Shown in pieces: positions 13,145-21,357 of a stretch of 21,357 nt of DNA. The position numbers and the translations under genes were made by a program. Every line of letters begins with the position of its first letter. Within the stretch, counting starts at the first letter, position 1. The notes beneath the pieces are model-generated. The model ran no database searches. It saw nothing but the letters and a program-made list of their open reading frames with translations, and had not been told where the DNA came from. This DNA is from Armadillidium nasatum (lineage: Eukaryota; Arthropoda; Malacostraca; Isopoda; Armadillidiidae), in assembly GCA_009176605.1 (NCBI GenBank), contig SEYY01007080.1, positions 20,001 through 41,357 of the forward strand. The letters run 5' to 3'.

Positions 13145-13960
13145 GGTTATTATAATGTTCACCACCGCCAATGACTTTCGTCTAGTTCTCATGATCCAGC
13201 TCATGAACTCGCCTATGACTTTTCTACCCAAAACAACCTTGAGCAGTTGATCCAACTCCTTACTGTCATGGTGATGAACCCAACATACTTGATCTTTTCT
13301 TAACCTCTTATCCTTCTCCTTATACTGTTAAACTTTCCTTCTCTGGGTTCACCCAATCTTATCTCTATTTCTTGTCCTGTCTCTTGAAGTCTTCTGTAAG
13401 AATGGTTCCTGCCTTCAGTAAGGAGATGTTTATGGCATTTTGGTGCTGCTAACTGGTTCGACTTGCGTTTGTACTCTGATTTTCCATGGAATGATTACTG
13501 CTTCCATGGGAGGGGTCCCTCAGAGTATGCTGAGCACATAACTGAGGTTATTCACTCTGGAACGGAGGCATACATTCCATATTCTTTTCCTTCTACTAAA
13601 CCTAACAAACCTTGGTTTAACTCTACTTGTTCTTGTGCTATCCACAGCAGGGATACTACCTTCAAGTATTACCATCATCTTCAAACTCCAGAAACTCATT
13701 CAACTTATATTTCATCCTGGAATCATGCAAAATCTATTCTTCATGCACCAAAAACAGTTTTCTCCATTGTAAATGCAATAATCTATCTTGATTTTCTTCC
13801 TCTCACCCTTTCTGGCATTTTGCAAAAATATGTCAACTCTAACTTTGCTTCTTCCTCCTGTCCCCCCTCGTTACTTCTAATGGTTCAACTGCTGTTTTAC
13901 CTTTATATTTTCATTACAGCAAAAATACAGAGATGTTGTGATGGACTTAACTATTACCTA
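13145..13960 (+). pseudogene. Jockey-like LINE fragment, endonuclease to pre-RT region
   Basis: Begins at the endonuclease motif G-Y-Y-N-V-H-H (13145-13165; G-D-[FY]-N-x-H in the family), with stops and frameshifts through DPAHELAYDFSTQNNLEQLI. A longer open stretch at 13463-13780 reads DFPWNDYCFHGRGPSEYAEH and TEAYIPYSF, then KPWFNSTCS, TPETHSTYISSWNHAKSIL. This post-endonuclease region (W-x-D-x-C-F, A-x-x-I-T-E-V-I, K-P-W-F, AKS) is one I associate with Jockey-type LINEs common in crustacean genomes. The reverse transcriptase proper is absent; similarity fades at ~13960. The 179-residue open frame is part of this relic, not a host gene. Confidence 0.68.
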
Positions 13961-14753
13961 GGGGACCAGTCCCTAAATCTACAAATGAACTCAGGAAAGT
14001 AATATATTCAAAAGGTGAGAGAATTACTTACGAACCTTACTTAGGTCCTAATTTAACCCTTAATTCACTGTGTTTGGGTATAAATTAATATTCAATGATC
14101 ATTATTTGTATTTTTTATACAATACCTGTTTTCTTGATTAACTTTTTTGGAGTAAGGGACAATTTCCTCTATAAAAAATCTTAATCTAAAAATCATGAAT
14201 ACCTAACTTAGGTACCTGCCAGAGCTGAGTTGACTGAGATAATAAAAATATTCAAACCATTTTTTTTTATATATAGTTTTAGCTCACTTTATAAAATTCA
14301 TTGAAAAAAAAAAAATCTAAAAGTAAGAGTTTCATGTTATTTTAATCTTTGTTTAACCTTTTAATGTAAACATTGATTGGGAAAGGATATGAGGTAACCA
14401 CGCAGTTTACCTCTCTTAGTTAGAATTTAGGTATTATTCAAAATATAAACTGGAAATGTAATGTATATTGAAGAAAAATTATTTAAATATGGGAAAAATC
14501 AAATTCTGTAAATTAAAATGCACTTAAGGTAGTAAAAATGGATTTTGAACATCATAAAGCTTGGGTGTTATCTGCAACTTTAACAACATCAACTAAGATA
14601 TTTGGCAGAGAAAGATAATCAAAAAATATATGATACTAACCTAACTTGACTTGACATGAATGGTAAATGTGCCCTAACAGCCAGCAAATAAGCCTAACCT
14701 AAATACATAAAAAAAGTAAATAAATGATACTAAAATATACTTTATAAGTACAG
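13961..14753. other. AT-rich non-coding stretch
   Basis: About 790 bp in which I see no gene or family. It has short homopolymer runs and scattered CCTAAC motifs that are too few to be telomeric. Confidence 0.5.
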
Positions 14754-15213
14754 TAGAATTTCTGTTCAAACTTAATCCATTCCTGGCCTTGGTTCGCAAA
14801 CCAAAACAATTTTTTCTATTAAAATTAAATACAATTAATGTGCTTCAGCCTTAGAAATACATATACTTAAATAGCAATAAATAACATTAAATGTCAAAAT
14901 ACAAATATTATTCTCATGTTTAGCAATTATTTTCTTCTTTACTTCAATTGTAATATGTTTAGGCTACATACTGCTGCTATCACTAACCCTTCTTAGATGG
15001 CATTATGGGAGTTAAAATACTGTAACACAAAAAAGGAAAAAAAGGAAAAGTTAAGCTTTTGAATACAGCACTCTCACAATGTTTATGTCGAGCATTCCAA
15101 TACACAAGTGCGCAAAAGGTTTCATAGATTTAGGGTAATTCTTTCACTAAGCTAAAATTTGTTTGCAAAACTAATTTGTTCATGATGTGTGGCATTCAGG
15201 AACCAAGGTTCTA
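14754..15213. mobile_element. Candidate non-autonomous element (~460 bp)
   Basis: The left side reads TAGAATTTCTGTTC ... TTCGCAAACCAAAACAATTTT; the right side on the minus strand reads TAGAACCTTGGTTCC ... GTTTTGCAAACAAATTTTAGC. The two ends share the opening TAGAA, a GTTC and a GCAAAC-AAA-TTTT block in inverted orientation, as expected for diverged long terminal inverted repeats. No coding capacity and no clear target duplication. The family is not identified. Confidence 0.3.
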
Positions 15214-15283
15214 ATATATTTTAAATATCTAGCAATAAAGTTTTCCTTTATAAAATATTAATATGTTAATATTGATATTTTTT

Positions 15284-15365
15284 GGGTAATTCTTTAGTAA
15301 CTCGGGCCCAAATTTTTTTCCTTCTCAGCTTAACTACAAAAAGAAAATGATCTGATTTTTTTTTT
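15284..15365 (+). repeat. Diverged direct repeat, copy 1
   Basis: GGTAATTCTTTAGTAACTCG, then GGCCCAAATTTTTTT..AACTACAAAAAGAAAATGATCTGA and poly-T, similar over ~80 bp to 15915-16006. Probably two copies of an unidentified interspersed repeat. Confidence 0.7.
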
Positions 15366-15550
15366 CTCCCGGTTAATCGATGAATGACAAATGATTTTGT
15401 AAGAAAAAAAATAAATAAATGAAAAAAAAATTTAAATAATTATTTTTTCAATGACATCAGAAGATGGTCTGCCGAAAGAGTATACAAGTATACACCGTAC
15501 TATTATAAAAGAAACTGTCTTTTGACTTTTTTGACAAGATTGCTTCTATG

Positions 15551-15770
<220 letters not shown>

Positions 15771-15914
15771 AGTAGATAAATGATCATGTGCCATATATTT
15801 ATTTCATTGCTGTACTGCAATAATGCATATTATAATATTAAGATGCAAATGCATGGCACAAGAAAACTTGTCTACAGGGGGCCAAGCTTCCTATACCTGT
15901 AATGGTAAATAATG

Positions 15915-16006
15915 GTGGTAATTCCTTAGAGACGTGAGCCAAATTTTTTTTTCCTACTCAACGTAACTATGAAAACAAAATGATCTAAATTTTTTTTTTT
16001 TTTTTT
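15915..16006 (+). repeat. Diverged direct repeat, copy 2
   Basis: GTGGTAATTCCTTAGAGACG, then TGAGCCAAATTTTTTTTTCC..AACTATGAAAACAAAATGATC and poly-T, matching 15284-15365 with scattered substitutions. Confidence 0.7.
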
Positions 16007-16041
16007 TAATGTTCATCCAGAACGTAATATTTCATAGTTTT

Positions 16042-16097
16042 TATCACCCGTGAATTCTGATGATAAAATTTTTACTTATATTATTATTCTCTCTCTC

Positions 16098-16192
<95 letters not shown>

Positions 16193-16235
16193 AATTATTA
16201 CTTCTATTTTTAGTTTCAAGATTTTAAAATCAGTA
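16042..16235 (-). repeat. Inverted repeat, arm 2, with (TA)n core
   Basis: Reverse-complement counterpart of 15551-15770: ACCCGTGA..GATGATAAAATTTTTA, a short (CT)n run at 16089-16100, a (TA)n array, then TTTTTAGTTTCAAGATTTTA. Confidence 0.7.
16102..16189. repeat. (TA)n microsatellite in arm 2
   Basis: About 88 bp of TA, preceded by (CT)6. Confidence 0.95.
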
Positions 16236-16797
16236 ATAATTCGATCTGGCACGAAACCTCTCCTATTTTCACTATATTGAAAATATAAAGTCAAAATATG
16301 TTTAAATCCATTCTACACATACTTTTCTTTAACGGATGAGTAATATAAATAAATTATAAAAGATAAACTATTAAAAAAAAAAAAATGATATTTTTGCTCC
16401 GAATGGTGAAGCAACTGTTCTTCAACTGGTCTTCATTTGTACAAAAATACCAAAATCAATTGAATAACAGGTTGCCATATTTGTCCTTCAACTGTTCCGT
16501 TATTTTTTTCTGCAATGTACTGTAATACAACCTTCGATATAAGGAAATATTGATATTTCAAAACATCGATATATCAATCCAAATTTATTGAAATGTGTAT
16601 TATTATTATTTAACTTTTATTTCATTTATTATCATATTATAATTATTATCATAATTATTATATTATTATTATTTACTTTTCTAGCGTACTTAATTCGACT
16701 TATCATAACCTGAATGACTGAAGATTGCCGTGTGATACATGTCTAACTGATTGATGGAACGTTGCCATGTGCATACAGGCCTACTGCCGTATTACAC
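16236..16797. other. Non-coding stretch
   Basis: AT-rich, with (ATT)-rich imperfect repeats at 16600-16680 and a small CGATATATC-type palindromic area at 16530-16580, which could be a hAT-like terminal remnant. No gene seen. Confidence 0.5.
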
Positions 16798-16799
16798 AT

Positions 16800-16864
<65 letters not shown>
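16798..16864. repeat. (TA)n microsatellite with one phase slip
   Basis: About 67 bp of TA with one dinucleotide phase break at 16810 (TATAATATAT). Confidence 0.93.
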
Positions 16865-16867
<3 letters not shown>

Positions 16868-17372
16868 AGAGAAAATTACTTACATTAGAAGCACCAGCAG
16901 TTTTAAGTCCAGCCTTCCAGGCAGGCTCTGATGCTTTCAAGGCGTCTCCTCACAACCTAGATAGAGCCCAGAGATGAACCTTGGAATAATGTGAAATAAA
17001 GGTGGTCCTTTTAGGTCCTTATCATCAAAGAATGCAAGCTCCGCTGCTAGGTGCAAAATATTATACCAATTAATAGAAATCCCCACAAAGTTGGGGAAAA
17101 ACACAGAACGTTGTACTCACCAAAATCCTTGATACCCGATGCAATGCCTCAAAATGAAGCCAACTCAGAACTTAGATTATGCAATGAAAATTATAGAAAA
17201 TTATATATTAAATAAGACAAACATTCAAAAATAATTATTTATTTACAACAGAATCTTTTAAATAGTTAACCCTACAACCTAAATTAAATATAGAGGCCTC
17301 AACTACCTAACCTATTACTTATTCAATTATTGTTTAAATATAGCTATTCCCTAACCAATTTAAATATAACTA
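16865..17372 (-). other. Unidentified exon-like block
   Basis: The only GC-richer non-TE sequence in this part (16880-17180). On the minus strand it reads GDALKASEPAWKAGLKTAG then ASN directly before a consensus GTAAGT donor (16883-16878). A second donor-like site (GATTTTG/GTGAGT) lies at ~17120. The open stretch is only 22 codons behind a stop. I do not recognise the protein. It may be a fragment of a host gene exon, a transcribed repeat, or the insertion flank of the LTR element. The rest to 17372 is AT-rich. Confidence 0.25.

Positions 17373-17435
<63 letters not shown>
17373..17435. repeat. Imperfect (TA)n tract
   Basis: About 63 bp of TA interrupted by three AATATA phase slips. Confidence 0.9.
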
Positions 17436-17436
<1 letters not shown>

Positions 17437-17456
17437 AATATCAAACTAATAAAAAT

Positions 17457-18481
17457 TGAAAAAAAAACTTTAAATAATATCAAATTAATAATGAAGGTAT
17501 TGAAAAATCAATTAAATATGGAAAAGTGATAATGGTCAAATTAAATACTAGTTAATAAATATAATGTCTTCAAAGACAATTTTAAATTAATCAACAATGG
17601 ATAACATACATCAACAAAAATTGTAAATTTAATTCTCTAGTCTGTATTTTCACAAAATTAGGTTATCACTTTAAACAGGAACTATCACAAACTCTTTGAC
17701 AGTAATTGGATTCTTACCACAGTTTAACTGGTCTTATAAATTTAGACACTACAGTTTCCTCAAAGGATAACTTGAAATTGTTTATTTTAGAACCTCCAAG
17801 GTCAAAATTTAAATCAAACCCACTAACTTTGGCTCTCAAGAGTGGAATATTTGGTGGTCAACTAGGAAACAGGATTTGGATCCTTGACTCTTGCTGGAAT
17901 CTTGGTCTTGTGTTCCCAAACTGTGTCCTTTAAAATAAAGCACACAAGAACATTACTTTTTCCTCTTAATTTATTTCCTAAAATTTTTTAAACATTCTTT
18001 TTTATTCTTAGTAAGTTATAAACTTTAATTTATTAGAAGTTACTTATTTTACAAATTTCATATATTTAATGTAATTTATCCTAATGAACTTATACTTTAC
18101 ATTCAATGCAATTCCTTTTAATGAGCTTGTTTCTTCATTTTATTTACTTATTGTTTAAATTTTTGTTTTAATAATGTTCTCCCTAAAATTTGTTATACCA
18201 CAACAAAACTTATTCATTTTTCTACTTACCCATAAATATGGGAGACCAATTTTCAGTTTCCTTTATACTATCCTTTGGATAATCAGATGATGTTGATTTT
18301 TTTCTGTATATTGGTTCTTTCTTTTTTCACTCTTATTTTAATCTTTTACTGGCTTCTTTTTAACTTCGTGACTGTGTATAATTTATCTCTTTGTTTTTCA
18401 ATTCAGATTTTACGATTTTATTTATACCTGTTATTTCATTTTTTTTATAATGGGAAAAAAATATAATGAAACTTCTTTTCA
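17457..18481 (-). mobile_element. Probable 3' LTR of the Gypsy element (boundaries tentative)
   Basis: On the minus strand, a hairpin and a purine tract (GGTGGGGAGGAA, 18493-18482) are followed by TGAAAAGAAGTTTC starting at 18481, a plausible LTR start. A TATA-like GTATAAATAAAA lies ~60 bp inside (~18428). A matching end ...AAAGTTTTTTTTTCA at 17457 would give a ~1.03-kb LTR with short TG..CA inverted termini (TGAAAA). Only one LTR is in the window, so neither the end nor the target duplication can be verified. The plus-strand open frame at 17706-17933 inside it is not recognised. Confidence 0.35.
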
Positions 18482-18515
18482 TTCCTCCCCACCCGTCGAA
18501 AAAGTCTTTTCGACG
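18482..18515 (-). promoter_or_regulatory. Hairpin plus polypurine tract before the 3' LTR
   Basis: A perfect 9-bp stem CGTCGAAAA / TTTTCGACG (18494-18502 and 18507-18515) with loop AGTC, followed on the minus strand by GGTGGGGAGGAA. In Ty3/Gypsy elements a purine-rich tract directly before the 3' LTR primes plus-strand DNA synthesis, and a short stem-loop before it is common. A second purine run (A9GGGGA, ~18700-18688) lies nearer the end of pol and is an alternative. Confidence 0.5.
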
Positions 18516-18718
18516 CTCTATATTTCACTTTCCTCTAAAGTACAAAGAGTTAATCAGAATAAACTCTCTTTTTTTCATTTCACAAATGTGACCTATCTTA
18601 GATAAGATTCAATTTAAATCAAGATTAATTTACGATATTGACAATGTTAATTTCCTAATAAGATTTACTTCACTATATCTCTCCATGATCCCCTTTTTTT
18701 TTAAATATATTTCCTTTT

Positions 18719-20041
18719 TCATTTTCTCCTCTTTCTCTCCAAGAGATATGGGTGCACAAGAGGTAAGTCCAAGCATACACCTCTAGAACGGGTATATGGT
18801 CTATCATTTTGAGTTACTTGCACTGGTATAGGAGTACATGGTTTGTTTACTTTGTCAAATCCTAGAAATGAAAATTCATCAATTTGGGAATATTCCCCAT
18901 CTTCTTCTTCTAGTACTTCTTCTCCAATATTCTCTTCTTCTAACATTATAGGTGTGGAAAATTGGTTCTTCCTTAAGTTATTTAAGTCATAAGATATTAT
19001 GTTTGGTTCTGGTATTGGAGAAGGCAAGATCATCGCCTCTGTTAACTCCCATCTTCTTTCTGCCTCCTCTAAGAGGTCTGAAGTGTCCCACTGTAGGAAT
19101 GAATTTACTTCCATTTCTTCACTGGTTAATATTTCTTCATGAGTGGTATCGGTTTCCTTAGGACTATGCATTACCTTGGAGGTTGAATGAAATTCTGTGA
19201 CCAACGCTGCATGCTGTTGGGCAATAATGATTAATCTGTCCTTAATATGTTTTAATTTCTCCTGATCCACTATAAATCCTTCAAAGAATGACTCTTCATC
19301 TTCCTCATTTTCTTCTTCTATTTCTGGTGAATCTACTTGAGCTTCCTCATTTAACTGCTCCTCTAAGGGCTCTTCTTCTATTTCAATAGGTTGTATATCA
19401 TCTCCTTCAAGGGCATACTTTTGAAATACTGGGTTATTCCTTAAATATTCCGGAGGAATTTTCCACTTCCTTAGTTGCTTATGGTGAACCCGACATTTTC
19501 GTCCATCCTTCTCTGACTCAATTATATAAGTAACCCCATTAGATTGAACTTGTATTATTTTATATGGCCCATAATACCTGGGTCGAAATTTATTTAAGGT
19601 GAGATCACCTGGCAGATGTACTTTTAATCCTACCAATTGGTCTATATCATATGAGCCGAATTGATGATGGCCTTCTTCCCAACACTCATCTACTCTAGGC
19701 AATGGTAATCCAGTACTAAGAGTATGGGCCCGTTTTAAGATGTTTTCACATGGTGTCATTTGTGTCTCGGAATGTACTGTATGATTATAGATTAGGACTA
19801 CCTGAGAAAGATCTTCATCCCAATAATTTGGTCGGGTAACTGACATTCGTAAGTACTGACTCAGAGTCCGGTTAACTCGTTCTACAGCCCCATTTGAAGC
19901 GGGTGTATAAGGTGTCGTTAATACATGCTTAATGCCTTGATTTCTTAGGAACTCTTCGAACTCCGGTCCAATAAATTCTCGTCCATTATCGGTTAGTAAA
20001 CGTTCGGGTAGTCTAGGTAGAAACGGTAGAAATTTGATGCT
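18719..20041 (-). pseudogene. pol: Gypsy pol, integrase core to acidic C-terminal tail
   Basis: An open segment of ~440 codons in the third frame of the pol relic. It carries the second catalytic Asp of the integrase in LTDNGREF (codon 19990-19988) and the Glu in NGAVERVN (19882-19880), exactly 35 residues apart, so DD35E is kept. The usual W-D and Y-N-x-T-x-H-x-x-T-x-x-[ST]-P motifs follow, and then RPRYYGPYKI, the GPY/F module of Ty3/Gypsy integrases (~19571-19563). After ~19400 comes an acidic tail of ~225 residues with many Glu runs, ending in TRSRGVCLDLPLVHPY and a basic ERKRRK. No chromodomain is seen. It is separated from the upstream segment by a frameshift between 20013 and 20041. 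Confidence 0.88.
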
Positions 20042-20440
20042 TTACCACGTCTGTTACTGTGGCACTTTGTTTATTCCTTAAAGGAATTGCTGAAACCCAC
20101 TTCGTAAAGTGGTCCACCATCACCAGAGCATAGTGATTACCTCGTGCTGTCTTAGGGAACTGAATTAAATCCATTGCCACCAACTCAAATGGCCTAGATG
20201 TTGCGATCTTTAGAATAGGTGGTGCGTAAATGATGTTTGAAATTTTGTACGCTTGGCATTTGTAACACGAAGAGGTAATGTCGGCACAAATATTATTTAT
20301 TTTAGGATGCCAAATTCTCTGAATGAGCAAAGAGTATAATTTTTGTTTCCCTATATGGGCGAAACTCCAGTGTGCTGTGATAGCTATCGTTGTGAGGTAC
20401 TCTTCTGGTACAATTAATGGAAAATTCTCCTGTAACCATT
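20013..20440 (-). pseudogene. pol: Gypsy pol, integrase zinc finger and first catalytic Asp
   Basis: The middle segment of pol in a second frame. It contains the integrase HHCC zinc-binding module: His at 20372-20370 and His at 20357-20355 (H-x4-H), then S-C-Y-K-C (C-x2-C, ~20265). The first catalytic Asp is in ELVAMDLIQFP (codon 20171-20169), followed by ALVMVDHFTKWVSAIPLRNK. The frame stops at 20013 while homology continues in the next frame, so a one-base insertion or two-base loss lies between 20041 and 20013. Integrase joins retrotransposon cDNA to host DNA; this copy could not make it as one protein. Confidence 0.88.
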
Positions 20441-21357
20441 TCTTTATATAGTTGGTTATCTCTTAAATAGAGGTATTTATGTGATCTGGCGAAAGGTCTC
20501 AACACTCCAACAAATGGTAAATTTCGCAGTATAGCTCTTTTTAATCGTATCAAAATTGGATCTCGATCCTGGATAAGATTTACTTCCTCGTTATCAATCT
20601 CCAACGGGTCGATAATATCTTCTTCGTTAAGTAGTATCTGATTTATTTTCACTATTCGATTTTCCTCCCCACCAGTCTGTGGATCTTCCTCCTGATGTGC
20701 TTTTTCCTCCTCCAAGGATTCATCCAAGAGCTCAAACTCTTGAAATTCTGCAGGAACTACTATGTTTGCTTGGATTTCGGTTTCCCTTCGTAATGAGTTG
20801 TTTTTCATCAGCAAGTTGTAATGGACCCCTCCCAAACACAACAGATGACAAATGCTATGTTCAGAAGGGTCCCCAAACTGCAAAGGCTTGGCATCTCCAT
20901 AATATATCCAGACCTGAACTTTCTTGATGTTAGCGAATGCCTGAATTGCCTGCGAGAGTGGTAACTGACCCACATGTTTCATAAGTTGTAATGCTTTTGT
21001 GATGTGCTGTGAATCTCTTCCAGTTTGTAATCCGTACTTTGGTCTATTATTTATCAATTCCAGGGTCACTTCTGCCCTTAACATCAGATGTTGATCCCCA
21101 GATCCATGGAGCCATGTTGAAAATGCTTGAAACAGAGAGTCACCTCCTCCGGGCATCTTAATTTCCGTGAACCCTTTAGGGATTTCACTATTTATTGGAG
21201 GTTCTGAATCTTCTAGAACTGTTCCTACAGGTGCTCTGGATAACACATCAGCCACCACATTATGCTTGCCTGGTATGTACCGTAGCTCGTAATCAATATC
21301 GTTGATTTCCTCTAAGGTACGAGCCACTCTGGAATTTACTAAGGGCATATTATACAA
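20435..21357 (-). pseudogene. pol: Gypsy pol, RNase H end and OTU-like domain (partial)
   Basis: Starts beyond the window edge in the RNase H C-terminus: ARTLEEINDIDYELRYIPGK then HNVVADVLSRAP, the conserved end of Ty3/Gypsy RNase H. Residues ~64-184 are an OTU-like cysteine-protease fold: MPGGGDSLFQAFSTWLHGSG, DQHLMLRAEV, and GGVHYNLLM with the expected His at residue 179. In OTU enzymes the motif is D-G-N/D-C-L-F, but here the Cys position is Ser (codon 21138-21136, TCT), so protease activity is unlikely. A Glu-rich linker and the pre-integrase segment (LRRAILRNLPF-like, FARSHKYLYLRDNQLY) follow. Integrase homology moves to another frame near 20450, although this frame stays open to 20302. 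Reverse transcriptase, protease and gag are outside the window. Confidence 0.85.

Noticed and set aside
14641..14702. Telomere-like CCTAAC motifs
   Set aside because: Only isolated CTAACCT copies, no tandem array.
17706..17933. 75-residue plus-strand frame
   Set aside because: It lies in the probable LTR, antisense to the element, with no recognised domain.
18275..18466. 63-residue hydrophobic plus-strand frame resembling a membrane protein
   Set aside because: AT-rich DNA on this strand encodes Phe/Leu/Ile by composition; it lies within the probable LTR.
18952..19161. 69-residue plus-strand frame
   Set aside because: Shadow of the integrase tail frame on the other strand.
20013..20460. 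Programmed ribosomal frameshifting in pol
   Set aside because: Breaks fall inside the integrase region, not at a gag-pol junction, and no slippery site with structure is evident; ordinary indels explain them.
20679..20927. 82-residue plus-strand frame
   Set aside because: Shadow of the OTU-linker part of pol on the minus strand.

Overview
The window is AT-rich eukaryotic, very probably arthropod and most likely crustacean DNA. The genes have spliced exons with GT-AG introns, the host protein is animal FAF1, and the repeats are animal-type: CR1 and Jockey LINEs, hAT and mariner DNA transposons, a Ty3/Gypsy element and many long (TA)n arrays. The Jockey fragment and the microsatellite density recall decapod genomes. 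That assignment is an impression from family knowledge, not a search result.

Positions 1-8005 hold the 5' part of a FAS-associated factor 1 (FAF1) gene on the minus strand. Six coding exons (8005-7958, 6483-6301, 4250-4086, 3821-3699, 2467-2349, 1925-1727) join in phase and give the first ~279 residues: a UBA domain, a first ubiquitin-like domain and most of a second. The gene leaves the window on the left, so the UAS and UBX domains are not present here. Its introns carry (TA)n and (TAA)n arrays. Three splice sites, both ends of exon 3 and the donor of exon 4, lie in or directly against these arrays. Intron 6 also carries an internally deleted mariner element sitting between two (TA)n arrays.

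Positions 8560-14000 are a graveyard of nested transposons. A 255-bp hAT-type MITE with GATACC repeats abuts a (TA)n array. A degenerate CR1 LINE on the plus strand (~9017-12830) is interrupted by a 625-bp hAT-type element with a perfect 8-bp target duplication, and again by a DNA element that retains the hAT C-terminal dimerisation domain. A Jockey-like LINE fragment follows (13145-13960). Positions 14000-17450 are mostly non-coding: a candidate non-autonomous element, a diverged direct repeat, an inverted repeat with a (TA)n array in each arm, and an unidentified exon-like block.

Positions ~17450-21357 hold the 3' half of a Ty3/Gypsy LTR retrotransposon on the minus strand: RNase H end, an OTU-like domain, integrase (HHCC, DD35E, GPY/F), a long acidic tail, then a hairpin, a purine tract and a probable 3' LTR. 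Two frameshifts break pol, and the OTU domain has Ser at the usual catalytic Cys position, so this copy is probably dead. The OTU insertion between RNase H and integrase is the most unusual protein architecture in the window. The gene-microsatellite interlock in FAF1 is the most unusual DNA structure.
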